NCBI RefSeq assembly: GCF_040581405.1
Contig: NZ_CP137157.1
Location: 934,001 to 998,000, forward strand
Source: Komagataeibacter sucrofermentans DSM 15973
GTDB taxonomy: Bacteria > Pseudomonadota > Alphaproteobacteria > Acetobacterales > Acetobacteraceae
Direction of reading: 5' to 3'
DNA length: 64,000 bases
Shown here one piece after another: positions 36,559-46,756 of this stretch. Position 1 is the stretch's first letter. Each line of letters starts with the position of its first letter. Under the pieces are notes generated by a model. It searched no databases. It was not told the origin of the DNA and saw nothing but the letters and a program-made list of their open reading frames with translations. Made by a program: the position numbers and the translations under genes.

Positions 36559-38670
36559 TCACGCAGCCTGCGTGCAGGGCTGGCCCGCAGGCGTGCCGGC
36601 AGGGGCGACATGCCAGTTCGCCTTATCGGCAAACAGCTTGCGCAACAGGCTGTTATTGAGGGTATGCCCCGATTTGTGCCCCCTGAACCGCCCTTCGATC
36701 AGGCCGCCAGCCAGATACAGGTCGCCAATCGCATCAAGCACCTTATGGCGCACGAATTCATCGGGGTGGCGCAGGCCAGCGGGGTTGAGCACGCTGTCGC
36801 CATTGACCACCACGGCATTGTCGAGCGAGCCGCCACGTGCGAGGCCTATGGCATGCAGGTGCTCGATCTCGGGCTGGAGCACGAAGGTGCGCGCCCGGCT
36901 CAGGTGCTGGCGGAACAGGTGGCTGTCAACCTGCGTTGCATAGCGCTGCTGGCCAATGGCGGCAGCGGGAAAGTCGATGGAAATGTCAATGGCCAGCCCC
37001 GGCTGCGTGGCGGGGGAGAGCTCGGCAAAGGCATCGCCTTCTTCCACCCGTATGGGCCGGGTGACATGGATATGCTGGCGACGGGCCTCCTGCTGCCTGA
37101 TCCCGGCGCATTCGAGCAGGAACACGAATTCGGCGGCTGAACCGTCAAATACCGGGATTTCCGGCCCATCCACCTCGACAAGCACGTTATCGATGCCACA
37201 GCCTGCGAGTGCCGCCATCAGGTGTTCCACCGTGGCAATGCGCGCGCCCTGTGATCCGTGGCCAAGCACCGTGCTCAGCTGGGTGTCCACCACCGTGTCG
37301 TAGCGGGCGGTGACGGGCGGCATGGTGCAGTCGGTGCGGTGAAAGACGATGCCGGTATTCTCTGCCGCGGGCGAGAGGCGCAGTGGCTCAGGCGCCTGGG
37401 GCCTGGCGTTTTCCGTAAACAAGGGCGAGCGGGGCGAACTGCGCTGCACCTGCGGCGGCACGGCATGGGGCGAGGGTGCGCGCGGCGGGGCAGGCGGGCG
37501 TTGCGCAGCGCCGGGAGCCGGGGCCTGGCCAGGCCGGGAGGGTGCCGCGTGTTGCTGTAGCGGCGGTGCGGAAGGCTGCTGCGGCGCGGCCTGTGCCGTA
37601 GTGGGGGCCGCAGGCGGTGCGGCGGCTTCCGGCGCGGGCTGCGCAGGGCTTACGGGTTCCGCAGCCTCGGCAGGCTGGCTGGCGCCCCGGCCTGCCGGCG
37701 GGTTGTCGATGCCCGTGGCCACGACCGAGACGCGGATCTTGCCATTAAGCGAGGTGTCGATGGCGGAACCGAAGATGATGTTGGCGTCTTCCGCCACTTC
37801 CTCGCGGATGCGGTTGGCCGCCTGATCCACCTCGAACAGGGTCAGATCCTCGCCGCCGGTGATGTTGATGAGCAGGCCCTGCGCGCCCTTCATCGAGGTA
37901 TCTTCAAGCAGCGGGTTGGAGATCGCGGCCTCGGCTGCGGCAATGGCGCGGTTGTCGCCCTCGGCATCGCCCGTGCCCATCATCGCCTTGCCCATTTCCG
38001 CCATGATGGTGCGGATATCGGCAAAATCGAGGTTGACGAGGCCCGGTGCCATCATGAGGTCGGTCACGCCGCGCACGCCCATGTAAAGCACGTTGTCCGC
38101 CATCTTGAAGGCATCGCGCCAGCTCGTGCTCTCATTGGCCATGCGGAACAGGTTCTGGTTCGGGATCACGATCAGCGTGTCAACGAACTGCTGCAGTTCG
38201 GCAATGCCAGCCTCGGCCGACTTGGTGCGGCGCATGCCCTCGAACATGAAGGGCTTGGTCACCACGCCCACGGTCAGGATGCCGCGCTCGCGCGCCATGC
38301 GGGCAATGACCGGTGCCGCCCCCGTGCCGGTGCCGCCGCCCATGCCCGCGGTGATGAACACCATGTGCGCGCCATCAAGGTGGCGGGAGAGTTCATCGCA
38401 CGCTTCTTCCGCCGCGGCGCGGCCGATCTCGGGCTTGGCGCCTGCGCCGAGGCCCTGCGTCAGATGCGGGCCAAGCTGGATGCGGCGGTCGGCCTTGCTG
38501 TGCGAAAGCTGCTGGGCATCCGTGTTGGCGACAATGAATTCCACCCCCTGCAACTGCGAATGGATCATGTTGTCCACCGCATTGGTACCACCACCGCCAA
38601 CCCCGATCACTGTAATGCGGGGGGTGAAATCGGAATGATTCTGCTGCGGGATGGTCAGGTTGAGGGTCAT
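36559..38670 (-). CDS. FtsZ-LpxC fused open reading frame
   Basis: One frame of 703 aa. Residues 1 to about 325 are Fts[15 protein letters not shown], the tubulin signature GMGGGTGTG (109-117), NLDFADIRT and the C-terminal GTPase subdomain. A Pro/Ala/Gln-rich linker (about 326-425) is followed, without stop or the FtsZ tail peptide (DIPAFLRRQ-like), by LpxC from [14 protein letters not shown] to the end. LpxC zinc and catalytic residues are present: Glu482-His483 (VEHLMAAL), His642 and Asp646 ([10 protein letters not shown]), His669 (GHKSGH). About 30 N-terminal LpxC residues, including the GLHSG strand, are missing. ATG 38670 has GGGAG 6 nt upstream. FtsZ forms the division ring; LpxC commits UDP-acyl-GlcNAc to lipid A. 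No separate lpxC or ftsZ exists in the window. Confidence 0.93.
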   Translation of the reverse strand: MTLNLTIPQQNHSDFTPRITVIGVGGGGTNAVDNMIHSQLQGVEFIVANTDAQQLSHSKADRRIQLGPHLTQGLGAGAKPEIGRAAAEEACDELSRHLDGAHMVFITAGMGGGTGTGAAPVIARMARERGILTVGVVTKPFMFEGMRRTKSAEAGIAELQQFVDTLIVIPNQNLFRMANESTSWRDAFKMADNVLYMGVRGVTDLMMAPGLVNLDFADIRTIMAEMGKAMMGTGDAEGDNRAIAAAEAAISNPLLEDTSMKGAQGLLINITGGEDLTLFEVDQAANRIREEVAEDANIIFGSAIDTSLNGKIRVSVVATGIDNPPAGRGASQPAEAAEPVSPAQPAPEAAAPPAAPTTAQAAPQQPSAPPLQQHAAPSRPGQAPAPGAAQRPPAPPRAPSPHAVPPQVQRSSPRSPLFTENARPQAPEPLRLSPAAENTGIVFHRTDCTMPPVTARYDTVVDTQLSTVLGHGSQGARIATVEHLMAALAGCGIDNVLVEVDGPEIPVFDGSAAEFVFLLECAGIRQQEARRQHIHVTRPIRVEEGDAFAELSPATQPGLAIDISIDFPAAAIGQQRYATQVDSHLFRQHLSRARTFVLQPEIEHLHAIGLARGGSLDNAVVVNGDSVLNPAGLRHPDEFVRHKVLDAIGDLYLAGGLIEGRFRGHKSGHTLNNSLLRKLFADKANWHVAPAGTPAGQPCTQAA

Positions 38671-38748
38671 GCTGGGCTCCCGATGGATGGGGGGTAGGCG
38701 TGCTGGCATACTAACGGCAAAAGTACAATAAATGGTTTCCGCGCAAGA

Positions 38749-40155
38749 TCATACCCTATCACGTATGAAATCCACAAAACGTCTTACAAGACCGCCGGGG
38801 CGGGCGTCGCGCGTGTCGGGCTCGCCCATTTCATCGGCGGCGCCCGCAGCCCAGGCCAGTAATCCGGCCGAGGTGGAGAACATGGGCCAGGTCGCCGCGT
38901 TTTCAGGCAGGCCCACAATGCGGCGCGGGCGGCCAAGACGCACCTGCCGGTTGAGGATGCGCGCCGCCATGGGGCCGATTCCCTCAAGCAGCGAGCCGCC
39001 ACCGGTCAGGATCACGCGGCCATCGGCAGCGGGGCCTACGGCCGCCATTTCCAGCCTGTCACGTATCATTTCCAGGGTTTCCTCCACGCGTGGATGTATG
39101 ATCGAGACGATCTTTGAGCGTGAGATTCTGACATAATGATGGTCGTTATCGCCAATCAACTGCACGAGGATGGGATCATTATCATCGCCCGCGAGCAGTT
39201 CGGCCGAGCCATACATGGTCTTGAGCCGCTCGGCGCTGTCGATCGAGGTGGAAAGCCCTTGTGCAATATCGCGTGTAATATGCAGCCCCCCCACCGGAAT
39301 CGTGGCGGTGTGCAGCAGCCTGCCTTCGCCAAACACCCCGATCGAGGTCAGCCCGCCGCCCATGTCCACCACGGTCGCGCCAAGGTTGCGCTCGTCCTCG
39401 CTCATCACCGCAAGCCCCGAGGCCAGGGGCGAGGACACCATGCCCGCAATCTTGAGTTCCACGCGTGAGAGCACGGCCTCAAGGTTGCGCAGCGCCGTGG
39501 TGTTGGCGTCGATCACATGCAGCCGCGCCGAGAGCAGGTCGCACAGGTGGCCGCGCGGGTCGAGCACTTCCTGCGTGTCATCCACCGCATAGTCGAGCGG
39601 CAGGGTATGGATGGCCGAGCGCCCTTCCGATACGGCACGCAGCCGCCCTTCGGCAATGATGCGGTTGACATCGGCCTTGGTGATCTCGCGCCCGCCAATG
39701 GGCCAGCGCGCATTGATGTGCCGGCTCTCGGGGTGACCGCATGACAGGTTGACGAAAATCGAATCGCGCCGCTCCGTCGCCATGTCCTCGGCCTGGGCCA
39801 CGGCGTTGCGGATGGCCGATTCCGCCTCGCGCAGGTCCACGATTCCGCCCGAGCGCACCCCGTGCGAGCGCCGCCAGCCATGACCGAGGATACGGATGGT
39901 GTTGTCAGGTTCGCCGCGCCCGATCAGGCAGACGATCTTGGTCGAGCCGATATCAAGCACGCTGAACGGCCCGGTGCGCAGCTTGCGCGCGGGCATGCGC
40001 TCGGCGGCGGGCACAAGGGTTGCGGGCGCGCGCGGGCGGGGCACGCGCGCAGGCACGGCAGGCCCGCGGATGGCAGGCACCGCAGGGGGTGCCGGTGTGG
40101 TCGTGCGCGTTGCGGGAAGGGTCGTTTTGACCGGTCCCGGCACTGGATGGGTCAT
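38749..40155 (-). CDS. ftsA: Cell division protein FtsA
   Basis: A 468 aa actin-like protein that tethers FtsZ to the membrane. An N-terminal Pro/Ala-rich extension of about 55 residues is unusual. Then come the phosphate-1 motif FSVLDIGSTKIVCLIG, the SHS2 1C domain, TVVDMGGGLTSIGVF (phosphate 2) and VILTGGGSLLEGI (adenosine). The C-terminal GLVRRFVDFIRDRV is the amphipathic membrane-targeting helix. The ATG overlaps ftsQ by 4 nt; ftsZ follows after 78 nt. FtsA normally binds the FtsZ tail peptide, which is absent here. Confidence 0.96.
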   Translation of the reverse strand: MTHPVPGPVKTTLPATRTTTPAPPAVPAIRGPAVPARVPRPRAPATLVPAAERMPARKLRTGPFSVLDIGSTKIVCLIGRGEPDNTIRILGHGWRRSHGVRSGGIVDLREAESAIRNAVAQAEDMATERRDSIFVNLSCGHPESRHINARWPIGGREITKADVNRIIAEGRLRAVSEGRSAIHTLPLDYAVDDTQEVLDPRGHLCDLLSARLHVIDANTTALRNLEAVLSRVELKIAGMVSSPLASGLAVMSEDERNLGATVVDMGGGLTSIGVFGEGRLLHTATIPVGGLHITRDIAQGLSTSIDSAERLKTMYGSAELLAGDDNDPILVQLIGDNDHHYVRISRSKIVSIIHPRVEETLEMIRDRLEMAAVGPAADGRVILTGGGSLLEGIGPMAARILNRQVRLGRPRRIVGLPENAATWPMFSTSAGLLAWAAGAADEMGEPDTRDARPGGLVRRFVDFIRDRV

Positions 40156-41093
40156 GCCCGCCTCCGTCTCAGGCCGTTATCGGGGGAAAGCCATGGCTGC
40201 TGCCGGGGGGCCTGGTCGCTTGTGGGGGCTGCCGGTGGCGGGCTGTCGCCCTGGTCAGGTCCATTATTGGTGTTGTCATTCGGCGTCACGGGGTTCTCAC
40301 GGATGATCAGGCGGTCTGGCAGGCGCATGTCTATGGCGATGACGGGCCGGTCGAGTATTTTTATGGTTTCCTGCATTTGTGCAAGGCGCTTGAGCGCTGC
40401 CGCTTCCTGCCCTTCAGGCAGCAGGATGGTCGTGCCGTTGCGCAGCGTCAGGTTCCACCGGCGCTGCCCCACGCGGGCAGCGGCCACGACATGGCTGCTG
40501 ACTTCGGGCTGGGCCGTGAGTTCATCAATCATGGCGGCGGCGGCAAGATTGGCGTCCGGCCCGACCACGAGCGGCAACTGGCGGAAGGCCTCGGCATCCT
40601 TGCCGGTCATGCCCTTGTCGCGCACCTGGTTGCCCGCCCGGTCGATCAGCATGAAATGTCCGTGATTCTGCCATACGGCAAAGGGCTGGCGTTCAAACAG
40701 GTGGATGAGAATGGTGCCCGGCAGGTGACGCTCGACCACCGAATGATCGACAAAGGGCAGCGCGTCGATGCGCTCACGCGCGGCCTTGACCGAAAAACCG
40801 AGAATGAAATCCCCCGTGCGCACGCCCAGCGCTTCCTGCAGGGCGCTTTCGCTGGTCAGCACGCAGCCGGTTACGTCAATTTCGGTCACGCGCAGCGGCA
40901 GCATGTTGATGATCCGCCCCCTGAGTGAGGCAAAGCGCGGGTCGGAGCCGACATGGCGCAGCGCTGTCACGCCACCCGCCACCAGCCCCGCCAGCACCAG
41001 CACCAGCAGGGCCGGGCGGATCAGGCGTTTCTGGCGGCGCAGGAAGATCGAAAGCCGGGAAGGGCGGTCGCCGCTGTCGGTCGGTCGCCTCAT
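40152..41093 (-). CDS. ftsQ: Cell division protein FtsQ
   Basis: A 313 aa single-pass inner membrane protein. The cytoplasmic basic segment (FLRRQKRLIRP), membrane helix (ALLVLVLAGLVAGGVTAL) and periplasmic POTRA domain (ITEID-like VTEIDVTGCVLTSESAL; FVDHSVVERHLPGTILIHLFE) are in order, followed by the FtsQ-specific domain. The C-terminal tail is Pro/Asn/Gln-rich. It links early and late division proteins (FtsL, FtsB, FtsI). It overlaps ddl upstream and ftsA downstream by 4 nt. Confidence 0.94.
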   Translation of the reverse strand: MRRPTDSGDRPSRLSIFLRRQKRLIRPALLVLVLAGLVAGGVTALRHVGSDPRFASLRGRIINMLPLRVTEIDVTGCVLTSESALQEALGVRTGDFILGFSVKAARERIDALPFVDHSVVERHLPGTILIHLFERQPFAVWQNHGHFMLIDRAGNQVRDKGMTGKDAEAFRQLPLVVGPDANLAAAAMIDELTAQPEVSSHVVAAARVGQRRWNLTLRNGTTILLPEGQEAAALKRLAQMQETIKILDRPVIAIDMRLPDRLIIRENPVTPNDNTNNGPDQGDSPPPAAPTSDQAPRQQPWLSPDNGLRRRRA

Positions 41094-42031
41094 GTACGGC
41101 AGGTCGCCTGGTCAATCATCCACTGGCACAGCGTGGCGTAGTCCATGCCACAGGCGGCGGCCTGCTCGGGCAGGAGCGATGTGGGCGTCATGCCCGGCTG
41201 GGTGTTGGTTTCCAGAATCACGAGGCGGCTGGGCTGGTCTGTGCCCGCCGTGTCGTCATAGCGGAAGTCGGTGCGGCTCGCCCCCCGGCAACCCAGCGCG
41301 CGGTGGGTCGCCAGCGCCAGTTCGCGCGCCAGCTCGAAGGCCGCGGGGTGAATGCGCGCGGGCAGTTCGTGGCACGAGCCGCCAGCAGCGTATTTGGCCT
41401 GGTAGTCATAGAAGGTGGGGCCGCTGCCGGTGGGGGTGATGTCGGTTACGGTCAGGGCGCGGTCATGCAGCACGCCCACGGTCAGTTCGCGGCCGGGAAT
41501 GTATTCCTCCACCAGCAAGTGGGTGCCGAATGTCCAGCTCCGTGCAATCTCGGCGCGGCGGTTGCTGCCCGCGCGGATGATCTCAACGCCCACCGATGAC
41601 CCCTCGTTGAGCGGCTTGACCACATAGGGTGCGGGCAGCGGGTCGGCGGGTTCGAGTTCGGCGGGGGTGAGGCACAGGCCGGTGGCGATGGGCAGGCCGG
41701 CTGCGGCAAACACCGCGCGGGCGGCATCCTTGTCCATGGCGGTGGCCGAGGCCCGCACGCCGGAATGGGTGTAGGGGATGCCCATCCAGTCGAGTATGCC
41801 CTGAATCGACCCGTCCTCGCCAAAGCGGCCGTGCAGGGCGTTGAACACGGCGTCGGGCTGGCCTGCCTGCAGGTCGCGCACCAGCGCCAGCAGGTCAGCG
41901 CCGGGGTCGATGGTGTGCACGTCATGGCCCAGGCTGCGCAGCGCGTCCGCCACGTTGCGCCCGCTGTCGAGGCTGACTTCGCGCTCGGCGGAAAGACCGC
42001 CCATCAGCACGCAGATGCGGCGGCGTTTCAT
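41090..42031 (-). CDS. ddl: D-alanine--D-alanine ligase
   Basis: A 313 aa ATP-grasp enzyme making D-Ala-D-Ala for the cell wall precursor. The N-terminal RICVLMGGLSAEREVSLDSG, FNALHGRFGEDGSIQG, the ATP-grasp YVVKPLNEGSSVGVEI, LVEEYIPGRELTVGVL and the late ILETNTQPGMTPTSL motifs are all present. ATG 42031 has GGGAG 7 nt upstream and overlaps the murB stop by 4 nt. Confidence 0.96.
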   Translation of the reverse strand: MKRRRICVLMGGLSAEREVSLDSGRNVADALRSLGHDVHTIDPGADLLALVRDLQAGQPDAVFNALHGRFGEDGSIQGILDWMGIPYTHSGVRASATAMDKDAARAVFAAAGLPIATGLCLTPAELEPADPLPAPYVVKPLNEGSSVGVEIIRAGSNRRAEIARSWTFGTHLLVEEYIPGRELTVGVLHDRALTVTDITPTGSGPTFYDYQAKYAAGGSCHELPARIHPAAFELARELALATHRALGCRGASRTDFRYDDTAGTDQPSRLVILETNTQPGMTPTSLLPEQAAACGMDYATLCQWMIDQATCRT

Positions 42032-42999
42032 GTGTTTTCTCCCATGCCGTGAGGGGCAGGCCGCCCGAGGCGCTTTATTTCCCACCGCAGTGTGACGGCC
42101 GTGTGGTCATGCACGCGCTGGCGCACGACATCACCCAGCCGCTCAAGGTCGGCGGCGGTCGCGGTGCCGGTGTTGAGCATGAAGTTGCAGTGCTTCTCGC
42201 TCATCTGCGCGCCCCCCACCACAAGCCCCCGGCAGCCAGCGGCATCGATCAGCTCCCACGCCTTGCGCTCCGATTCGTCAGGGGCGGGATTGCGGAAGGT
42301 GGAGCCCCCCGTGCGCGCGCGCACCGGCTGGGCGCCTTCGCGCGCGGTGCGGATCTCGTCAATGCGCTGGCGGATGACCGCGGAGGGCGCTTCCTGCGCG
42401 TTGAGGCGTGCGCGCACCACCACGGCCTGCGGCGGCAGGGTGGCGTGGCGGTAGCCAAAATCAAGCGAGGCGGCGGGCAGGCGCAGCAGCCCGCCATCGC
42501 GGGTCACGATCTCCACCCAGTCCAGCACCGTGGCCATGTCCGAGCCGTAGGCGCCTGCGTTCATGGCCACCGCGCCGCCGATCGAGCCGGGAATGCCCGC
42601 CAGGAATTCAAGCCCCGCCAGGCCTGCTTCGGCGGCATGTTCGGCCACCGTCATGTCCAGGCAGGCAGCGCCCACGATCAGGCCATCGCCATCGCGGCGG
42701 ATGGTGGAAAAGCCACGGGCGAGGCGAATGACCAGCCCGTCAATCCCGCCATCGCGCACGATCACGTTCGAGCATGCGCCCAGCGGCAACACCGGCACCT
42801 CAAGCGGCAGGCGCCCCAGTGCCTGCGCCAGATCCTCGGCGCATGCGGGCTGGAACAATAGCTCAGCCGCGCCACCCACGCGGAACCATGTGCGCGGGCC
42901 AAGGGCGGCCTGCGGGGTCAGGCGGCCACGGGGGCGGAATTCGTCCGTGTCCAGAACCTGCGCCCATTGCGGCAGGGGGGTGGCGGGGCCAGCGGTCAT
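42028..42999 (-). CDS. murB: UDP-N-acetylenolpyruvoylglucosamine reductase
   Basis: A 323 aa FAD enzyme that reduces the enolpyruvyl group to form UDP-MurNAc. FAD-binding residues lie in [30 protein letters not shown] and [20 protein letters not shown]; the catalytic Ser is in TGGSTFRNP and the final Glu region in [20 protein letters not shown]. It is a type I-like short form for alphaproteobacteria. ATG 42999 overlaps the murC stop by 4 nt; the upstream extension is rejected. Confidence 0.96.
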   Translation of the reverse strand: MTAGPATPLPQWAQVLDTDEFRPRGRLTPQAALGPRTWFRVGGAAELLFQPACAEDLAQALGRLPLEVPVLPLGACSNVIVRDGGIDGLVIRLARGFSTIRRDGDGLIVGAACLDMTVAEHAAEAGLAGLEFLAGIPGSIGGAVAMNAGAYGSDMATVLDWVEIVTRDGGLLRLPAASLDFGYRHATLPPQAVVVRARLNAQEAPSAVIRQRIDEIRTAREGAQPVRARTGGSTFRNPAPDESERKAWELIDAAGCRGLVVGGAQMSEKHCNFMLNTGTATAADLERLGDVVRQRVHDHTAVTLRWEIKRLGRPAPHGMGENT

Positions 43000-44444
43000 G
43001 AATGGGCATCCGCCTTCTGGGCGGGGGCATGGGCAATGCCCTGCAGTTCCGCCAGCTGGGCAGGCAGCGCCTGCGCCCAGTTGGTGATGCTGCCAGCGCC
43101 AAGGCACACCACGAAGTCACCGGGGCGGGCGATGGCGTTGATCATTTCCGCCAGATGTTCCGGCCCCGGCAGCGGCACGACCGAGCGGTGCCCGCGCTCG
43201 CGCAGGCCCTCGACCAGCGCATCGCGGTCGATGCCCTCGATCGGCTGCTCGCCTGCGGCATACACATCGGCAATGATGACCGTGCCCGCATCGTTCATGC
43301 AGGTGCAGAACTCGTTGAACAGGCTCTTGAGGCGTGAATAGCGGTGCGGCTGCATCACCGCGATCACGTTGCCCGCGCCCGCCTGCCTTGCTGCCTTGAG
43401 CACGGCTGCGATCTCGACGGGGTGATGGCCATAATCATCGATGATGGTGATGCCACCGGTCTCGCCCGTGCGGGTAAAGCGGCGCTTGACGCCACGGAAG
43501 GCGGCGAAGGCCGAGCGGATGGTGGCGTCGTCGATTTCCATCTCGGTGCCCACCGCAATCGCCGCCAGCGCGTTCTGCACGTTGTGGTGGCCCAGCATGG
43601 GCAGGCGGAACGGCCCCGCCCGGCGCGAGCGGTTGCGGTTGCGGTTGGTGATCACGACCTCGAAGGTTGCGCCGAGCTTGTCGGTAATCACCTTCTCGGC
43701 GCGCACATCCGCCTGCGGCGAGAAGCCGTAGGTGATGATGCGGTGGTCGGACAGGCGCGGAATCATCTGCTGCACGGCGGGGTGGTCGATGCACAGCACG
43801 GCAAAGCCATAGAACGGAATGTTCGAAACGAACTGGTCATAGGCCGCCTGCATCGCCTCTTCCGTGCCCCAGTGGTCGAGGTGCTCGGGGTCCATGTTGG
43901 TGACCACCGTAATGACCGAAGGCAGGCGCAGGAAGGAGCCATCGCTCTCATCGGCCTCGACCACCATCCAGTCGCCCGAGCCCATGCGGGTGTTGGTGCC
44001 ATAGGCCTCGATAATGCCGCCATTGATGACCGTGGGGTCAAGCTTGGCGGCCTCGAGCACGGCGGCGACAAGGCTGGTGGTGGTGGTCTTGCCATGCGTG
44101 CCGCCAACAGCCACCGACCAGCGCAGGCGCATCAGCTCGGCCAGCATCTCGGCGCGGCGCACCACCGGGATCAGCCGCGCGCGCGCGGCCACCACCTCGG
44201 GGTTGTCGCGCTTGACGGCGGTGGAGGTGACCACCACCTGCGCGCCGCCAAGGTTGTCCGCGTCATGGCCGATGGTGACGGGAATGCCGGACGCACGCAG
44301 GCGCGCGACATTGGCGCTCTCGGCAATGTCGGAGCCCTGCACCGCATAGCCAAGCATGTGCAGCACTTCGGCAATGCCGGACATGCCAATTCCGCCAATG
44401 CCGACGAAATGAATGGTGCCAATCGAAAGGGGCAGGGCTCTCAT
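42996..44444 (-). CDS. murC: UDP-N-acetylmuramate--L-alanine ligase
   Basis: A 482 aa Mur ligase that adds L-Ala to UDP-MurNAc with ATP. The Rossmann-like start [21 protein letters not shown]-loop [25 protein letters not shown] and [12 protein letters not shown], and the third domain [12 protein letters not shown] with MQPHRYSRL are all clear. Length is standard. It follows murG after 33 nt and overlaps murB. Confidence 0.97.
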   Translation of the reverse strand: MRALPLSIGTIHFVGIGGIGMSGIAEVLHMLGYAVQGSDIAESANVARLRASGIPVTIGHDADNLGGAQVVVTSTAVKRDNPEVVAARARLIPVVRRAEMLAELMRLRWSVAVGGTHGKTTTTSLVAAVLEAAKLDPTVINGGIIEAYGTNTRMGSGDWMVVEADESDGSFLRLPSVITVVTNMDPEHLDHWGTEEAMQAAYDQFVSNIPFYGFAVLCIDHPAVQQMIPRLSDHRIITYGFSPQADVRAEKVITDKLGATFEVVITNRNRNRSRRAGPFRLPMLGHHNVQNALAAIAVGTEMEIDDATIRSAFAAFRGVKRRFTRTGETGGITIIDDYGHHPVEIAAVLKAARQAGAGNVIAVMQPHRYSRLKSLFNEFCTCMNDAGTVIIADVYAAGEQPIEGIDRDALVEGLRERGHRSVVPLPGPEHLAEMINAIARPGDFVVCLGAGSITNWAQALPAQLAELQGIAHAPAQKADAHS

Positions 44445-44477
44445 CTACTCAGGTCTCCGTATTCGCGCTGCCGGGAA

Positions 44478-45593
44478 TTAAGCGGTGCGGGGCGTGTCAG
44501 GCAAGCGGGCTTCTATCATATCGGCCAGAAGGCGGGCGGCATCGGGGCGGCCAAGGCGGCTCGCGGCCTGCGCCGTGCGGGCGAGCAGGTCGCGGTCAGC
44601 GAGCAATGTGGTCAGGCGCTGCGTGAGCGCGGGCGCGGTAAATGCGGGCTGGCGGATCATCCACGCAGCCCCCGCGTCAACCAGCGCCTGTGCGTTGGCA
44701 CCCTGTTCATCACGCGCGGCAATGGGCAGCGGCACCAGCAGGGCAGGGCGGCCCGCCACCGTCAGTTCTGCCACCGATGAACCGCCCGCCCGGCCAATCA
44801 CCAGATGGGCTGCCCGCAACAGGCCGGGCACGTCATCAAGAAAGGGGGCTATGGTGGCGGGAATGCCAGCCGTTTTATAGGCGGCCTGCACGCGCGCCAC
44901 ATCCTCGGCGCGGGCCTGCTGGGTGACCTGCAGCCGCGCGCGCAGCGCGGGCGGCAGGGCGGCAAGGGCTGGGGGCACCACGTCGCTGAACACGCGGGCG
45001 CCGAGCGAGCCACCCCACACCAGCAGCCTGAGCACGCCATTGGAGGGTTCATAGCCTTCCCCCGCCAGTGCCGCGATATCGGGCCGCACCGGCATGCCGG
45101 TCAGCGTGGTGGGCACCCTGGCAGGCACGCCCGCTACCGTGGGGAAGGACGTGGCGATGCCATCCATGCGCGGGGCCAGGAAGCCATTGGCCTTGCCCAG
45201 CACCGCATTGCCTTCATGGATGAACAGCAGCGGGCGGTGTTTTTTGCCCAGCAGGCTGCCGCCCAGCAGTGGCGGCACGGAGGGGTAGCCGCCAAAGCCG
45301 ATGATGGCGGCAGGGCGAATGCGGCCAATGATGCCGCGCGCCTGCAGCGTGCCGCGCGCCAGCGCCAGTGCTGCCCGGCTGGCCCGCATCAGGCCGCGCC
45401 CGGCAATGCCCGCGCCGGGCAGCACGAACTGCTGGCGCCCGGCAAACACGCCGCTTTCGCGCCCGCCGGCGCGCTGGTCGGTCATGAGGATGATGTCATG
45501 CCCCCGGCGCACCAGTTCGCAGGCCAGCGCCTCGGCGGGGAAGAAATGGCCGCCGGTGCCCCCGGCTGCCACGGCAATGCAGTGATGGGTCAT
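44478..45593 (-). CDS. murG: UDP-GlcNAc:lipid I GlcNAc transferase
   Basis: A 371 aa membrane-associated glycosyltransferase (GT28) converting lipid I into lipid II. The N-terminal AAGGTGGHFFPAEALA, the central FGGYPSVPPLL with FIHEGNAVLGKAN, and the donor-site VIGRAGGSSVAELTVAGRPALLVPLP-type segment (ends near residue 290) are diagnostic. The ATG overlaps the ftsW stop by 4 nt. Confidence 0.96.
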   Translation of the reverse strand: MTHHCIAVAAGGTGGHFFPAEALACELVRRGHDIILMTDQRAGGRESGVFAGRQQFVLPGAGIAGRGLMRASRAALALARGTLQARGIIGRIRPAAIIGFGGYPSVPPLLGGSLLGKKHRPLLFIHEGNAVLGKANGFLAPRMDGIATSFPTVAGVPARVPTTLTGMPVRPDIAALAGEGYEPSNGVLRLLVWGGSLGARVFSDVVPPALAALPPALRARLQVTQQARAEDVARVQAAYKTAGIPATIAPFLDDVPGLLRAAHLVIGRAGGSSVAELTVAGRPALLVPLPIAARDEQGANAQALVDAGAAWMIRQPAFTAPALTQRLTTLLADRDLLARTAQAASRLGRPDAARLLADMIEARLPDTPRTA

Positions 45594-46756
45594 GACGATA
45601 CTCTCTGTGCGGGGGATGGGGCTGGCGTAAACTGCCCGAAGCGGTTCTCGTTGGGCCGGTTGCGGGTCAGCGCCAGCACCAGCCCGATGGTCAGCGCCAC
45701 CGACATGGCCGATGAGCCGCCATAGGAAATGAACGGCAGCGTCATGCCTTTGGTCGGGATGAGGTGCAGCGTCGAGCCCATGTTGACAAAGGCCTGCAGG
45801 CCGAAGCCTGTCACCAGCCCCGCTGTTGCCACCGCAATGAAGGGATCATTCTCGCGCAGCAGCTTGAGCAGCGTGCGGATGACGATGGTGGCGAACACGC
45901 CAATAATGAACAGGCACACCAGCATGCCGAACTCCTCGCCCGCCACCGCGAACACGAAATCGGCGTGCGCATCGGGCAGCAGGTCCTTAACCCGGCCTTC
46001 ACCCGGCCCGCGCCCCAGCAGGCCGCCATTGCCAAAGGCGCGTAGTGCCGTGTCGATCTGGTAATGGTCACCCACGGCAGGGTGCAAAAACCGCTCCACG
46101 CGCGAGCGCACGTGCGGAAACACCATATACGCGCCAATAAACGCCGCCACCATGCTGGCAACACCTGCGCCGACCAGGAACAGACTCAGCCCATCAACAA
46201 AAAGCTGCGCCAGGAATACGGTGGTAATCACGCTCAGCATGCCGATATCGGGCTGCGACTTGAGCAGCAGCAGCACGAGCGCGAACAGCCCCAGCGCCAC
46301 CAGCAGGCCGGGAAAATACGCCCGCGTCTTGCGCTCGGTCAGCAGCCAGGCGGTGACCACGGCAAAGAAGGGCTTGAGAAATTCGGATGGCTGGACCGAC
46401 ATCATGGGCAGCGCGATCCACCGCCGCGCGCCCTTGATCTCGATGCCATGCACCAGGGTGAGGAAGGTGGCGCCGAGTGCGAGCACGAAGCCGATCCACC
46501 CCACCATCCGCACCCCGCGCAGCGAAAGCAGCGAGGTGGTGCATACGATCACCGCCGCGAGCACCAGAAAGACGACCTGCTTGAAAATGAACATATCGCG
46601 CGAGGCACCAATGCGCACGGCCACGGCCGGGCTTGCCGCCAGCATCAGGATATAGCCGAACCCGATCAGGATACCCACGCAGATCAGCGTGACTCGGTCG
46701 ATGCTCCGCCACCATCGCGCCAGATGCGAGGTGTTTATGCGCGACAGGTTGCTCAT
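45590..46756 (-). CDS. ftsW: SEDS-family septal glycan polymerase FtsW
   Basis: A 388 aa inner membrane protein with about 10 helices. SEDS family motifs are visible: SVQPSEFLKPFF, KSQPDIGMLSV, a long periplasmic loop with FGNGGLLGRGPGEGRVKDLL and PDAHADFVFAVAGEEFG, and PTKGMTLPFISYGGSS. It polymerises glycan strands at the septum with FtsI. It overlaps murD and murG by 4 nt each. Confidence 0.96.
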   Translation of the reverse strand: MSNLSRINTSHLARWWRSIDRVTLICVGILIGFGYILMLAASPAVAVRIGASRDMFIFKQVVFLVLAAVIVCTTSLLSLRGVRMVGWIGFVLALGATFLTLVHGIEIKGARRWIALPMMSVQPSEFLKPFFAVVTAWLLTERKTRAYFPGLLVALGLFALVLLLLKSQPDIGMLSVITTVFLAQLFVDGLSLFLVGAGVASMVAAFIGAYMVFPHVRSRVERFLHPAVGDHYQIDTALRAFGNGGLLGRGPGEGRVKDLLPDAHADFVFAVAGEEFGMLVCLFIIGVFATIVIRTLLKLLRENDPFIAVATAGLVTGFGLQAFVNMGSTLHLIPTKGMTLPFISYGGSSAMSVALTIGLVLALTRNRPNENRFGQFTPAPSPAQRVSS

